Shown one piece after another: positions 35,373 through 45,341 of a stretch of 64,000 bases of DNA. Within the stretch, counting starts at the first letter, position 1, and every line of letters begins with the position of its first letter. A model generated the notes under the pieces. It was not told where the DNA came from, did not search any database, and worked only from the letters and a program-made list of their open reading frames with translations. The DNA comes from Roseovarius sp. (GTDB lineage Bacteria; Pseudomonadota; Alphaproteobacteria; Rhodobacterales; Rhodobacteraceae). Position numbers and translations under genes: made by a program. The DNA is taken from assembly GCF_030373445.1 (NCBI RefSeq), contig NZ_JAUCYU010000008.1, positions 1 to 64,000 of the forward strand. Reading direction: 5' to 3'.

Positions 35373-36404
35373 TCACATCGGCATGAGCGCCCAGTAATCC
35401 AGGTCCAGCATCACGTGCGGCAGGTATTTCCCGTCCTCGCCCTTCAGCGTGAACGGCTCCCCGCCCTTCGTTGCCACCAGCCGCAGCCGGATCGCACCCA
35501 CCCCCGGAACGCCCGTCTCGGCCTTGTCCAGAACCTCCGACCACGCCTTGATCGTGTCACCGGCAAAACACGGGTTCGCATGCGCGCCCCCGTTCAGCCC
35601 GGCCACGATCTGCGCATTCGCCAGCCCGTTGAAGCTCAACGCCCGCGCCATCGAAATCACGTGCCCGCCATAGATCAGCCGCTTGCCATCCTCACGCAGG
35701 CTCGCGTCGAAATGCACCTTCGCGGTGTTCTGCCAAAGCCGCGTCGCCATCATGTGCTCGGCCTCCTCGACGGTCACCCCGTCGACATGGTCGATCACCT
35801 CGCCCACCTCGTAATCGCCCCAGCGGTGCGGCTCCCCCGCCAGCGTGAAATCATACCCGGTGAAGTCCAGCCCTTCCGGAACAACAAGGTCCGACGCCTC
35901 CAGCACCGGCTTCAGCTCCGGGATCACCGTCTCCGGCGCCGGCGCGTCCAGATCGAATTTCCGCACCATCGCCCAGCGCACGTACTCGAGCACCACCTCG
36001 TCCCGCTGGTTCACCCCCTTCGTGCGCACCCAGACGACACCCGACTTGCCATTCGAATTCTGCTTCACCCCGATCACGTCCGAGGTCGAGCGCAGCGTAT
36101 CGCCGGGCCACACGGGCCGAAGCCACCGCCCCTCGGCATAGCCCAGGTTCGCCAACGCGTTCAGCGAGATATCCGGCACCGTCTTCCCGAACACCACGTG
36201 AAACGCCGCCCAATCGTCGATCGGCGCCGCGGGCAGCCCGCACCCCTTCGCGAACTCATCCGACGAATAAAGCGCATGCCTTGCCGGGTAGAGCGCGTGG
36301 TACAAAGCCCGCTCGCCCCCCGACACCGTCCGCGGCACCGCGTGGTGGATCGTCTCGCCCACCGAATAGTCCTCGAAAAACCGCCCCGGGTTGGTCTTCG
36401 CCAT
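35373..36404 (-). CDS. mch: mesaconyl-CoA hydratase (beta-methylmalyl-CoA dehydratase), MaoC family
   Basis: This 343-residue protein has two MaoC hot-dog halves: GRFFEDYSVGETIHHAVPRTV at the N-terminus and GDYEVGEVIDHVDGVTVEEAEHMM in the middle. It should interconvert mesaconyl-C1-CoA and beta-methylmalyl-CoA in the ethylmalonyl-CoA pathway, which replaces the glyoxylate shunt in many Rhodobacteraceae. The ATG at MAKTNPGRF was chosen on family start. The operon with the malyl-CoA thioesterase gene supports the call. Confidence 0.88.
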   Translation of the reverse strand: MAKTNPGRFFEDYSVGETIHHAVPRTVSGGERALYHALYPARHALYSSDEFAKGCGLPAAPIDDWAAFHVVFGKTVPDISLNALANLGYAEGRWLRPVWPGDTLRSTSDVIGVKQNSNGKSGVVWVRTKGVNQRDEVVLEYVRWAMVRKFDLDAPAPETVIPELKPVLEASDLVVPEGLDFTGYDFTLAGEPHRWGDYEVGEVIDHVDGVTVEEAEHMMATRLWQNTAKVHFDASLREDGKRLIYGGHVISMARALSFNGLANAQIVAGLNGGAHANPCFAGDTIKAWSEVLDKAETGVPGVGAIRLRLVATKGGEPFTLKGEDGKYLPHVMLDLDYWALMPM

Positions 36405-36406
36405 GC

Positions 36407-36610
36407 TCACTGCTCTCCCAGCTTGATATCCGGCGAATATTCGCCCTCGGCCTCTTTCACCACCGCCTGCCCGCACCGCATCACCCCATTGGCGGCGTCA
36501 TAGGCATAGGTGGGCGAGCCATGCAGCGCCCAGCCCTTGTTCAGCGCCTCGGTCACCTTGTGGCAAAAAGCCGACGTGTCGTCGGCGCTCAGGAATCTGT
36601 AAAGTTTCAT
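36407..36610 (-). CDS. DUF1737 small protein
   Basis: This 67-residue protein, MKLYRFLSADDTSAFCHKVTEALNKGW, has the DUF1737 pattern (Y-R-x-L, AFC-x-K-V, L-x-x-GW-x-LHG-x-P). It is found repeatedly between mch-type and nnrU-type genes in this family. It ends 2 bp before mch. Function unknown; cytoplasmic. Confidence 0.8.
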   Translation of the reverse strand: MKLYRFLSADDTSAFCHKVTEALNKGWALHGSPTYAYDAANGVMRCGQAVVKEAEGEYSPDIKLGEQ

Positions 36611-36615
36611 CTCTC

Positions 36616-37161
36616 TCACCCGAAGACAGGATAGCCCAGCCAGCCATGGATCATGGCAATCACCCCGAACACCACCACCGTGCCCACCACGGCCATGATC
36701 TCCTTGCGCGCGGGCACCGGCGCGGGCGGCACCCACTCCGGCTCCGACCGGTTGATCACGATCACCTCGATCACCGCCCAGGCCAGCAGCCCGCCGAACA
36801 GCACGAAGGACGGCACGTCACCATTCACCAGCAGGTGCGCCAGCGCCCAGGTCTTCACGCCCGCCAGCATCGGGTGCCGCATCTTCCGCGCCACCGCCGT
36901 CTTCATGCCCGACGCGGCGAACAGGTAAACGGCCACCAGCATCAGCAGGTTGTTGATCCCCGCCGTCATCGGCGTCCGCCCCCAGAAGAACGCGCCCTCT
37001 GCCATCCGGTAGCCGATCACCATCAGCACGATCGCGACAAGCAGGCTCACCGCCACCGCGCCCTTGCCGCCATCGCCCATCGAGGCCCGCGGCCCCGGCG
37101 CAAGCCGTTTGAACAGATGCGACAGGCTCCACAGCAGAACCCCGAGGATAAGCCAGATCAT
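36616..37161 (-). CDS. NnrU-family integral membrane protein
   Basis: This 181-residue protein has six hydrophobic helices (ILGVLLWSLSHLFKRL at the start, WALAHLLVNGD, LFGGLLAWAVIEVI in the middle). It is of the NnrU type first linked to nitric oxide reduction; other family members occur far from denitrification genes, as here. It lies in the mch operon between DUF1737 and the lyase gene with 5-bp gaps. Biochemical role unknown. Confidence 0.85.
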   Translation of the reverse strand: MIWLILGVLLWSLSHLFKRLAPGPRASMGDGGKGAVAVSLLVAIVLMVIGYRMAEGAFFWGRTPMTAGINNLLMLVAVYLFAASGMKTAVARKMRHPMLAGVKTWALAHLLVNGDVPSFVLFGGLLAWAVIEVIVINRSEPEWVPPAPVPARKEIMAVVGTVVVFGVIAMIHGWLGYPVFG

Positions 37162-37166
37162 GCGCC

Positions 37167-38030
37167 CTACTCCGCTGCCAGTTCCGAAATCGCCCGGGCT
37201 TTCGCAAGGATGCGCTGCGCCGCCACCACGTGCAGGTTCTCGACGATCTGCCCGTCGACAACGGCCACGCCCTGCCCCGATTTCATGCTCTCTTCATAGG
37301 CCGCGATCTGCCGCTCGGCCAGGTCGATCTCCGATTGCGTCGGCGCGAAGGCCGTGTTCGTCACCTCGATCTGCGCCGGGTGGATCAGCGTCTTGCCGTC
37401 GAAACCAAGGTCGCGCCCCTGTTCGCACTCCGCCTTCAGCCCGTCGCCATCGCGGAACCGGTTATACACCCCGTCAATGGCAACGACGCCCCGCGCCGCC
37501 CGTGCCGCCATCACGATCATCTGCAGCGCCGTCATCAGCGGCAACCGGTCGGTCCGCGTCCGGCAGCCCAGGTCCTTGGTCAGGTCGTTCGTCCCCGTCA
37601 CCAGCCCCGTCACCCGGTGATGCGCCGCGATCTCGCGCGCGTTGAACACGCTCACCGGCGTCTCCATCATCACCCAGATCGGCATGTCCGGCGCCAGCAT
37701 GTCGGCCAGCGCATCCACGTCCGTCGGCGTGTTCACCTTGGGCAGCAGGAAGATATCGGCGCCCGCATCCTTCAGCACCCGCACATCCTCGTTGCCCCAT
37801 TCCGTGGTCAGCGCGTTGATCCGCACGATCTTGGCCCGCTTGCCGAAATCGTTCTCCTTCAGCGCCTTTGCCAGCGTCTCCCGCGCCTCGGCCTTGGCAT
37901 CCGGGGCCACCGCGTCCTCGAGGTCGAAGATGATGGCATCGGTCGGCAGGGTCATCGCCTTCTCCAACGCCCGCTCCTTCGAGCCGGGGATATAGAGCAC
38001 GGAACGATAGGGATGCGTCGTCAGGTCCAT
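37167..38030 (-). CDS. mcl2: (3S)-malyl-CoA thioesterase / CitE-family CoA lyase
   Basis: This 287-residue CitE-family TIM barrel has SVLYIPGSKERALEKA, DLEDAVAPDAK, VRINALTTEWGNED, MMETPVSVFNA and GTNDLTKDL as substrate and Mg sites, in family order. In Rhodobacter sphaeroides a 287-residue CitE homologue encoded near mch acts as (3S)-malyl-CoA thioesterase, releasing malate; the longer 318-residue paralogue is the malyl-CoA lyase. Length and context favour thioesterase here, but lyase activity cannot be excluded from sequence. It is the first gene of the four-gene operon. Confidence 0.8.
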   Translation of the reverse strand: MDLTTHPYRSVLYIPGSKERALEKAMTLPTDAIIFDLEDAVAPDAKAEARETLAKALKENDFGKRAKIVRINALTTEWGNEDVRVLKDAGADIFLLPKVNTPTDVDALADMLAPDMPIWVMMETPVSVFNAREIAAHHRVTGLVTGTNDLTKDLGCRTRTDRLPLMTALQMIVMAARAARGVVAIDGVYNRFRDGDGLKAECEQGRDLGFDGKTLIHPAQIEVTNTAFAPTQSEIDLAERQIAAYEESMKSGQGVAVVDGQIVENLHVVAAQRILAKARAISELAAE

Positions 38031-38226
38031 CTGCTGGTCCTCGTCTGGCAGGTGACGGAAATTTTCTTGCGCAGTCCTGCCACTTTTCGCCCGAAAAGTT
38101 CAAGCGATTTCCCGCCGCGCCGCAGCAAGCCGGGCACGCACGGTCCATTAACCTTCTTTTCGCAAACGTGGCGACACGCTTTCGGCACACGCCCTCTCGG
38201 GGCCCGTTCCGGAAAGGATATGGAAG

Positions 38227-38529
38227 ATGATGAAGTCGCTTGTCATGGGCGTCGCCCTCGCCACCGCCACGCCGGGCACCAGCGCGGCCGCCTCCAACTG
38301 CGCCCCGCGGGATGTCGTGGTCGACCGGCTGGCCGCCCGCTACGGCGAATCCCGCCAGTCGATCGGCCTCGGCGCCAACAATGCCATGGTCGAGGTGTTC
38401 GCCTCGCCCGAAACCGGCACCTGGACGATCATCGTCACCACCGCGCAGGGGCTCACCTGCATGATCGCCAGCGGCCAGGCGTTCGAGACATTGGCCGAAG
38501 CCCCGCCCGCCCCCGGCACCGACGCCTGA
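38227..38529 (+). CDS. exported small protein of unknown function
   Basis: This 100-residue protein has a signal peptide (SLVMGVALATATPGTSAAAS) and two cysteines (about residues 24 and 78) that could form a disulfide. The mature region is YGESRQSIGLGANNAMVEVFASPETGTWTIIVT. Similar small exported proteins occur widely in Rhodobacteraceae. There are two in-frame ATGs (38227, 38230); AAGGA lies upstream. It is convergent with the TauE gene. Confidence 0.75.
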   Translation: MMKSLVMGVALATATPGTSAAASNCAPRDVVVDRLAARYGESRQSIGLGANNAMVEVFASPETGTWTIIVTTAQGLTCMIASGQAFETLAEAPPAPGTDA

Positions 38530-38535
38530 TCGCAA

Positions 38536-39291
38536 TCAGGTCAGCGCGTCCCAGATCAGCTTGCTGCCGGTCACCGTCAACAGCACGTAAGTGATCGAAA
38601 AGAACAGGCCCTCCGGCACCAGCCGGTGCGCCTTCACCCCGATATAGGCGCCCAGCAACGCGAAAGGCGCCATGCCGAGGTCGAAGGCAAGCGTCTCCCG
38701 CGTGAAGATCCCCAGGAACGCGTAAGGCACCACCTTCGCCAGGTTGAGCAGCCCGAACACCAGCACCGTCGTCGCCTGGAACGTCGTCTTTCCCACCTTC
38801 CTCGACAGGAGGTAGACCGCCACCGGCGGCCCGCCCGCGTGGCTGACGAAACTGGTGAACCCGGCCACCACGCCCGCCAGCGCCCCGCCCCAGGGCGGCA
38901 ACTCCCGCTTGCCGATCTGCAACAGCCCCAGCCGCCCGCACAATTGCCACCCCACGAACACCAGCGCCACCACCCCGATCAGCAGCCGGAAGACATCCGG
39001 CTCCGCCACCGTGTAAAGCGCCGCACCCAGCGCCACCCCCGGCAGGCCGCCCAGCACCAGAAGCCGCGCATCGGGCCAGCTCCACTGCCGCCAGTAGGGC
39101 CTGAGCGTCGAGGCATCGATCAGCATCAGCAGCGGCAGCATGATCCCAAGCGCCAGCCCCGGCGGCATCACCAGCGCCAGAATCGTGGCGCCGGCAAAGG
39201 CCGCACCCGACCCGAACCCGCCCTTCGATATGCCCGCGAAACAGGCCGCAAACGCCCCGATCGCGTAAACTTCCCAGCCGAACCCGCCCAT
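38536..39291 (-). CDS. TauE/SafE-family sulfite/organosulfur exporter-like membrane protein
   Basis: This 251-residue protein has about eight transmembrane helices and the family repeats GISKGGFGSGAAFAG near the N-terminus and AGVVAGFTSFVSHAGGPPVAVYLL in the second half. TauE/SafE proteins export sulfite or sulfonate products such as sulfoacetate. The substrate here is unassigned and no taurine genes are nearby. The ATG at 39291 was chosen because upstream frame lacks hydrophobic or conserved sequence. Confidence 0.87.
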   Translation of the reverse strand: MGGFGWEVYAIGAFAACFAGISKGGFGSGAAFAGATILALVMPPGLALGIMLPLLMLIDASTLRPYWRQWSWPDARLLVLGGLPGVALGAALYTVAEPDVFRLLIGVVALVFVGWQLCGRLGLLQIGKRELPPWGGALAGVVAGFTSFVSHAGGPPVAVYLLSRKVGKTTFQATTVLVFGLLNLAKVVPYAFLGIFTRETLAFDLGMAPFALLGAYIGVKAHRLVPEGLFFSITYVLLTVTGSKLIWDALT

Positions 39292-39302
39292 GCGCTCCGC
39301 CC

Positions 39303-39377
39303 CTAAATCACCAGATTTCCAAGGGAATATCCCACCGCGACGGAAAGCAACAGCCCCGCCACCGCCCCCCGCCGCAT
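39303..39377 (-). CDS. possible 24-residue hydrophobic peptide
   Basis: An ATG with AAGGGCG 6 nt upstream opens a 24-codon frame encoding MRRGAVAGLLLSVAVGYSLG..., a single positive-inside transmembrane segment, ending 11 bp before the TauE start. It may be a real small membrane protein cotranscribed with tauE or chance; nothing but hydrophobicity and a plausible ribosome binding site supports it. Confidence 0.3.
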   Translation of the reverse strand: MRRGAVAGLLLSVAVGYSLGNLVI

Positions 39378-39387
39378 CGCAGCGCCC

Positions 39388-40412
<1,025 letters not shown>

Positions 40413-40436
40413 GCTTTCGACTGACCTGACCAGAAG

Positions 40437-40470
40437 AAAACGCGCCCGGATCACCCCGGGCGCGTTTTTT
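40437..40470 (+). terminator. intrinsic terminator of mdh
   Basis: AAAACGCGCCCGG, a 6-nt loop, then CCGGGCGCGTTTTTT: a 9-bp GC stem extended by A-T pairs with a six-T tail, 25 bp after the stop codon. Confidence 0.93.
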
Positions 40471-40492
40471 CATGTCCGGAAGGTGGCTCGGA

Positions 40493-41848
40493 TCAGTTCG
40501 ACCCGCTTTCCTCTTCCTCGACCTCTTCTTCGGCGGGCTCTTCCTCGGCGGGCTGGCTCTCCTCGGCCGCCTCGCCATCGGCACTGTCGCCCTCCTCGGC
40601 GCTTTCACCCTGGGCGTCGCTCTCCGACCCCGCGTCGGCGCCCTCTTCGGCCCCTTCGCTGTCGGCACTGCCGATCTCTGTCACGCTGTCGCTTTCCGCG
40701 GTCTGCCCGTCACCTGAGGAGTCACTCCCAGCATCGCCCTCGGCGGCATCCTCTTCGCTGTCCGAAGTCGGCGCGCTGCCGTCCTCTGTCGCGGACTCGC
40801 CGTCGGAGCCCTCTTCGGCCTGAGCGCCCTGTGCATTGCCGCTTTCCGAACCGCTCTCCGACCCGGTCGCCGTGCCGCTTTCCTCACCCGAGGCCGCGCC
40901 GTCTTCCGGCTCGTCCTGCGCCGCGGCCCCGCTCTCGTCCGACGCGCTCTCGGGCTGGCCCGAACCGCTCTCGGCCGAAGCGGTCTCTTCGCTCGCCGGC
41001 CCGATCTCCATCATCCGGCTTTCCGACTGGCTGTTCAACTCGCTCATCCGCTTCTCGATCTCCAGAAGCCGGTTCGACCGCTCCTCGACCTGCTCGGTCA
41101 GCGTCGTCACCACCTCCTGCAACTCGGCCCGCTGCGCCTCGGCGGCGGCCACGTCCTCCTGCAGCCCGGTCTGCTGTGCGGTCAGCCGGTCAACCGCGTC
41201 GTCCAGCTTGATCCGCTCGTCCTGAAGCCCCGACACCTCGGCCTGCAGGCTCTGCATTTCCTTGCGCAAGGTCGCTTCCTGCTCGACCGTCGCCTGAAGA
41301 TCCTCTTCCGCCGTGGCGGCCTCTTCCGACAGCTTGGCCACCTCTTCGGTCAGCCCCGCCTGCGTCTCCCGCAGCTCGGCCTCTTCGCTGCGTGCCGATT
41401 CCAGCCGCTCGCCGACCTCGGCCAGTTGGTCGCTCTGTTCGCTGATCTTCTGGCTGAGCTCGGTGCTGCGGGCCTCGTAATCCTCCAGCACTTTCTGCAG
41501 CGGCTCCGCCTCGCTCTTGAGCTCCGCAAGCTGCTCCTCCTGCGAGGAAATCTCGCCCGCCAGCGCTTCACTGCGCTCGGTCCTCTGCGCCACTTCCTCT
41601 TCCAGCGTGCCGACCTGCTCGCTCAGCGTCGTCTCCGACTCGCGCAGTTCGCCCACCCGTGGCTCAAGCTCGCTCAACTCCGTCCGCGCCTGCTGAAGCG
41701 ACCCCACCACTTCCTCCTGCGCGTTGTACTCGTTCTGCAACTGCGATTTCGCGGTCAGGGAGTAGATCCCGATCCCCCAGCCCACCAGCGCGACACACGC
41801 CACGGCCAGTACCTTGCCGCTCAACCATCCATTGCCATTGTCTGCCAT
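40493..41848 (-). CDS. membrane-anchored coiled-coil protein with acidic Ser/Glu-rich tail
   Basis: This 451-residue protein has one N-terminal transmembrane helix (about residues 11-28), then a long coiled coil to about residue 270 (dense E/Q/L heptads). A low-complexity acidic tail follows, made of S, E, D, A and G with almost no basic residues (about 275-451, ending EEEESGSN). I do not recognise a family. It is divergent from sucC; the GTGATCAC operator pair lies 150 bp upstream of its start and could regulate both. It may be a periplasmic spacer or scaffold protein. Confidence 0.7.
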   Translation of the reverse strand: MADNGNGWLSGKVLAVACVALVGWGIGIYSLTAKSQLQNEYNAQEEVVGSLQQARTELSELEPRVGELRESETTLSEQVGTLEEEVAQRTERSEALAGEISSQEEQLAELKSEAEPLQKVLEDYEARSTELSQKISEQSDQLAEVGERLESARSEEAELRETQAGLTEEVAKLSEEAATAEEDLQATVEQEATLRKEMQSLQAEVSGLQDERIKLDDAVDRLTAQQTGLQEDVAAAEAQRAELQEVVTTLTEQVEERSNRLLEIEKRMSELNSQSESRMMEIGPASEETASAESGSGQPESASDESGAAAQDEPEDGAASGEESGTATGSESGSESGNAQGAQAEEGSDGESATEDGSAPTSDSEEDAAEGDAGSDSSGDGQTAESDSVTEIGSADSEGAEEGADAGSESDAQGESAEEGDSADGEAAEESQPAEEEPAEEEVEEEESGSN

Positions 41849-41998
41849 AAATCAAATCCTCTCCTGTGCTGATCGTGATGATCTGTCCCGCGTGGCGCAC
41901 AAGACGCCCTCGTGGGTCAACCGCGTTGCGCCGTGTAATGTTCCCTGCCGTACCATAAAAACCTCGACCGTGACGAATCGACCTGAATCGGCCCCCTT

Positions 41999-42027
41999 GT
42001 GATCACACGATTTACCCCTGTGATCAC
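41999..42027. promoter_or_regulatory. tandem GTGATCAC palindromes upstream of sucC (probable operator)
   Basis: GTGATCAC occurs at 41999-42006 and 42020-42027, centres 21 bp apart, 111-139 bp upstream of the sucC start and in the divergent region with the coiled-coil gene. ATTTACCCC lies between the copies; the same 9-mer lies beside the sdh operator. The twin arrangement matches the sdh region and indicates a common regulator of TCA-cycle operons. Confidence 0.68.
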
Positions 42028-42137
42028 AAAGGGCGAAAAACCGCCGCTATTCGGGGGGCCGGGGCAGAAACCCGTTTATCTTGTTGCCACACTTGTGTGA
42101 ATAACTGTCCCTGAACGTAGCAAAACGGGACAGTTTC

Positions 42138-43331
42138 ATGAATATCCATGAGTATCAGGCGAAGGCTCTGCTTCGCTCCTACGGCGCCCCCGTGTCGGAT
42201 GGCCGCATCGTCCTGCGGGCCGAGGAAGCCAAGACAGCCGCCGGCGCGCTTGACGGGCCGCTCTGGGTCGTCAAGGCCCAGATCCACGCGGGCGGCCGCG
42301 GCAAGGGCACCTTCAAGGAGGCCGGCGCCGGCGAAGCGGGCGGCGTGCGCCTGGCCAAGTCGGTCGAGGAAGCAGTCGACGAAGCCAAGCGGATGCTCGG
42401 CCGGACACTCGTGACCAAGCAGACCGGTCCCGCCGGCAAACAGGTGAACCGCATCTACATCGAGGATGGCTCGGGCATCGAGAAGGAGATGTACCTCGCC
42501 CTCCTCGTCGACCGCGTCACCTCCCGTGTCAGCTTCGTCTGCTCCACCGAGGGCGGCATGGATATCGAGGAAGTCGCCGAGAAGACCCCCGACAAGATCC
42601 TCAGCTTCTCGGTCGATCCGGCCACCGGCTATCAGCCGTTCCACGGCCGCCGCATCGCCTTCATGCTCGAACTCGAGGGCAAGCAGATCAAGCAATGCGT
42701 CGCGCTGATGGGCACGCTCTACCAGATGTTCCTCGAGAAGGACATGGAGATGCTCGAGATCAACCCGCTGATCGTCACCGACGGCGGTGACCTCAAGTGC
42801 CTCGACGCCAAGATGGGCTTCGACTCGAACGCCATCTACCGCCATTCCGACATCGCCGAGCTGCGCGACACGACCGAGGAAGACCCCAAGGAACTCGAAG
42901 CCTCCAAGTACGACCTCAACTACATCGCCCTCGACGGCGAGATCGGCTGCATGGTCAACGGCGCGGGCCTCGCGATGGCCACCATGGACATCATCAAGCT
43001 CTATGGCTCCGAACCCGCCAACTTCCTCGACGTGGGCGGCGGCGCCACCAAGGACAAGGTGACCGAGGCGTTCAAGATCATCACCTCCGACCCGAACGTG
43101 AAGGGCATCCTCGTCAACATCTTCGGCGGCATCATGCGCTGCGACGTCATCGCCGAGGGCGTGGTCGCCGCGGTCAAGGACGTGGGCCTCAAGGTGCCGC
43201 TGGTCGTCCGCCTCGAAGGCACCAATGTCGAGAAGGGCAAGGAGATCATCGAATCCTCCGGCCTCAACGTCATCGCCGCCGACGACCTCAAGGACGGCGC
43301 CGAGAAGATCGTGAAGGCGGTGAAGGGGTAA
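42138..43331 (+). CDS. sucC: succinyl-CoA synthetase beta subunit
   Basis: This 397-residue ADP/GDP-forming subunit starts [20 protein letters not shown], as in the family. It has ATP-grasp features ([23 protein letters not shown]) and the C-terminal flavodoxin-like domain ([27 protein letters not shown]). It forms ATP or GTP from succinyl-CoA. It is the first gene of a long suc operon; unusually, a lipoprotein gene (3 bp after sucC) separates it from sucD. Confidence 0.97.
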   Translation: MNIHEYQAKALLRSYGAPVSDGRIVLRAEEAKTAAGALDGPLWVVKAQIHAGGRGKGTFKEAGAGEAGGVRLAKSVEEAVDEAKRMLGRTLVTKQTGPAGKQVNRIYIEDGSGIEKEMYLALLVDRVTSRVSFVCSTEGGMDIEEVAEKTPDKILSFSVDPATGYQPFHGRRIAFMLELEGKQIKQCVALMGTLYQMFLEKDMEMLEINPLIVTDGGDLKCLDAKMGFDSNAIYRHSDIAELRDTTEEDPKELEASKYDLNYIALDGEIGCMVNGAGLAMATMDIIKLYGSEPANFLDVGGGATKDKVTEAFKIITSDPNVKGILVNIFGGIMRCDVIAEGVVAAVKDVGLKVPLVVRLEGTNVEKGKEIIESSGLNVIAADDLKDGAEKIVKAVKG

Positions 43332-43334
43332 GGG

Positions 43335-43763
43335 ATGAGAGTTTTGAAGGGCTCCATCTTGCTTGCCGGCTTGGGCATCATGGCCGGATGCGTAGATTCT
43401 GCCTACTCCCCGACGGGGTATCCTGCCGATGCCGCCCGGTTCCGCGTGGAGGGCACCGACAGGGTCGTCTCGCGCAACGAGATGCCTGCGGATTTCAAGC
43501 GGATCTGCCTTCCCCACTACAACGACCCCAACGCGGCAGAGGCAGCCTTCGACACGTCGGGCCGCTACGTCCGGACGAGCGCGCTGAGGACTTCGTTTTC
43601 ACGGCTCATCACCTACAAGGGAAAGAATGACCCCCGGTACACGGGCGTCGTATCCGTCTCGCGGACCGAACTGGCCGGATGCACGATCGCCGTGTCCGGA
43701 ACCTACTGGCGGGTTTACCCCAACGGGACGATCACCGTCGGCAAAGGTGCGTCGCAGCCGTGA
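43335..43763 (+). CDS. putative lipoprotein between sucC and sucD
   Basis: This 142-residue protein has a lipobox LGIMAGC (Cys19), so it is likely lipid-anchored in the periplasm. The mature part has three further cysteines and no family motif I recognise ([31 protein letters not shown]). It starts 3 bp after the sucC stop. It is a recent or lineage-specific insertion in the sucCD operon; function unknown. Confidence 0.72.
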   Translation: MRVLKGSILLAGLGIMAGCVDSAYSPTGYPADAARFRVEGTDRVVSRNEMPADFKRICLPHYNDPNAAEAAFDTSGRYVRTSALRTSFSRLITYKGKNDPRYTGVVSVSRTELAGCTIAVSGTYWRVYPNGTITVGKGASQP

Positions 43764-43929
43764 TGATGTTTGCCCGGTCGACATATCGTTCAGGGCTCGA
43801 ACCCGGGGCGGGCACGAAGGCCCGGAAGGGATTCCAGCCTCTTGTCCGGTCGCCGCATACCGGCCCGACAGTCAAAACAGGAACCAGAAATCCGCGCTCG
43901 GCGCGGCATGATCAAGGGAGAACGCCAAG

Positions 43930-44814
43930 ATGGCAGTCCTCGTAGACGAAAACACCAAAGTGATCTGTCAGGGCCTCACCGGCTCGCAGGGCACCTTCCA
44001 CACCGAACAGGCCATCGCCTACGGCACGAAAATGGTCGGCGGCGTCACCCCCGGCAAAGGGGGCCAGACCCATCTCGACCTGCCGGTCTACAACTCGGTT
44101 CACGAAGCGATCCACGAAACCGGCGCCAACGCCTCGGTGATCTACGTGCCCCCGCCCTTCGCCGCCGACTCGATCCTCGAGGCGATCGACGCCGAAATGC
44201 CCCTCATCGTCTGCATCACCGAGGGCATCCCGGTGCTCGACATGATGCGCGTCAAGCGGGCCTTGGAAACCTCGAAATCCACCCTCATCGGCCCCAACTG
44301 CCCCGGCATCATCACCCCCGACGCCTGCAAGATCGGCATCATGCCCGGCCACATCCACAAGCGCGGCTCCTGTGGCGTCGTCTCCCGCTCCGGCACGCTC
44401 ACCTACGAAGCGGTCAAGCAGACCACCGATGTGGGCCTCGGCCAGTCCACCTGCGTCGGCATCGGCGGCGACCCGATCAAGGGCACCGAGCATATCGACG
44501 TGCTCGAATGGTTCCTCGCCGACGACGAGACCGAGTCGATTATCATGATCGGCGAGATCGGCGGCTCGGCCGAGGAAGACGCGGCCCAGTTCCTGAAAGA
44601 CGAGGCCAAGAAGGGCCGCAAGAAACCGGTCGCGGGCTTCATCGCCGGCCGCACCGCGCCTCCGGGCCGCCGCATGGGCCACGCCGGCGCCATCGTGGCG
44701 GGCGGCAAGGGCGGCGCCGACGACAAGATCGAGGCCATGCGCTCGGCCGGCATCACCGTCTCCGAAAGCCCCGCGGGCCTCGGCGAAGCGGTGCTCGAAG
44801 CCATCGGAAAATAA
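43930..44814 (+). CDS. sucD: succinyl-CoA synthetase alpha subunit
   Basis: This 294-residue subunit starts [21 protein letters not shown] and has the CoA-binding [10 protein letters not shown] loop. The phosphohistidine motif [16 protein letters not shown] near the C-terminus takes the phosphoryl group. GGAGAACG precedes the ATG. It forms the catalytic heterodimer with SucC. The 166-bp space before it contains no ORF of note. Confidence 0.97.
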   Translation: MAVLVDENTKVICQGLTGSQGTFHTEQAIAYGTKMVGGVTPGKGGQTHLDLPVYNSVHEAIHETGANASVIYVPPPFAADSILEAIDAEMPLIVCITEGIPVLDMMRVKRALETSKSTLIGPNCPGIITPDACKIGIMPGHIHKRGSCGVVSRSGTLTYEAVKQTTDVGLGQSTCVGIGGDPIKGTEHIDVLEWFLADDETESIIMIGEIGGSAEEDAAQFLKDEAKKGRKKPVAGFIAGRTAPPGRRMGHAGAIVAGGKGGADDKIEAMRSAGITVSESPAGLGEAVLEAIGK

Positions 44815-44877
44815 GGAAATATCATCAGAAAGGGCCCGGCCCAACGGGCCCGCCAACAACACGGGAAGGTAAACACA

Positions 44878-45318
44878 ATGGACTTTCAGACATCGGTCAA
44901 GACATGCCTGACACAGAAATACGCCACCTTTGCCGGCCGCGCCTCGCGCTCGGAATACTGGTGGTTCATGCTGGCCTACATCATCGGTGCGCTGATAGCT
45001 TCCCTTCTCGGCTGGATCATCTACACGCTCTACATCCTGGCGCTGATCGTCCCGGCCACGTCGGCGGGCTGGCGGCGCCTGCAGGATACCGGGCGGCCGG
45101 GATGGTACATTCTCATCCCCGTCGGGTTCAGCCTTCTCTCCATGCTGCTCTCCCCCGCCCCCATGGCCGACCCGATGGCCCCCGGCGGCATGGGCAGCAT
45201 GGGGCTGCTCGCCATCCTCGGCGTCGTCCAGCTGATCCTCGCCATTCTCTACATCTACTGGCTCACCCGCCCGTCCGAGCCGGAAACCAACACCTACGGC
45301 CCCCCGCCGCAGGCCTGA
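44878..45318 (+). CDS. DUF805 membrane protein
   Basis: This 146-residue protein has an N-terminal FQTSVKTCLTQKYATFAGRASRSEYWWF motif and four hydrophobic helices, which is the DUF805 pattern (YhaH/YhaI). It ends in a proline-rich tail. Function of DUF805 is unknown; here it lies between sucD and sucA and is presumably cotranscribed. Confidence 0.88.
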   Translation: MDFQTSVKTCLTQKYATFAGRASRSEYWWFMLAYIIGALIASLLGWIIYTLYILALIVPATSAGWRRLQDTGRPGWYILIPVGFSLLSMLLSPAPMADPMAPGGMGSMGLLAILGVVQLILAILYIYWLTRPSEPETNTYGPPPQA

Positions 45319-45341
45319 CCCGCAACTCACAAGGCGTTCCA

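Noticed and set aside
36616..37161. Nitric oxide reductase accessory role for the NnrU-like gene
   Set aside because: No nor, nir or nnr genes are nearby; its operon partners are ethylmalonyl-CoA pathway genes.
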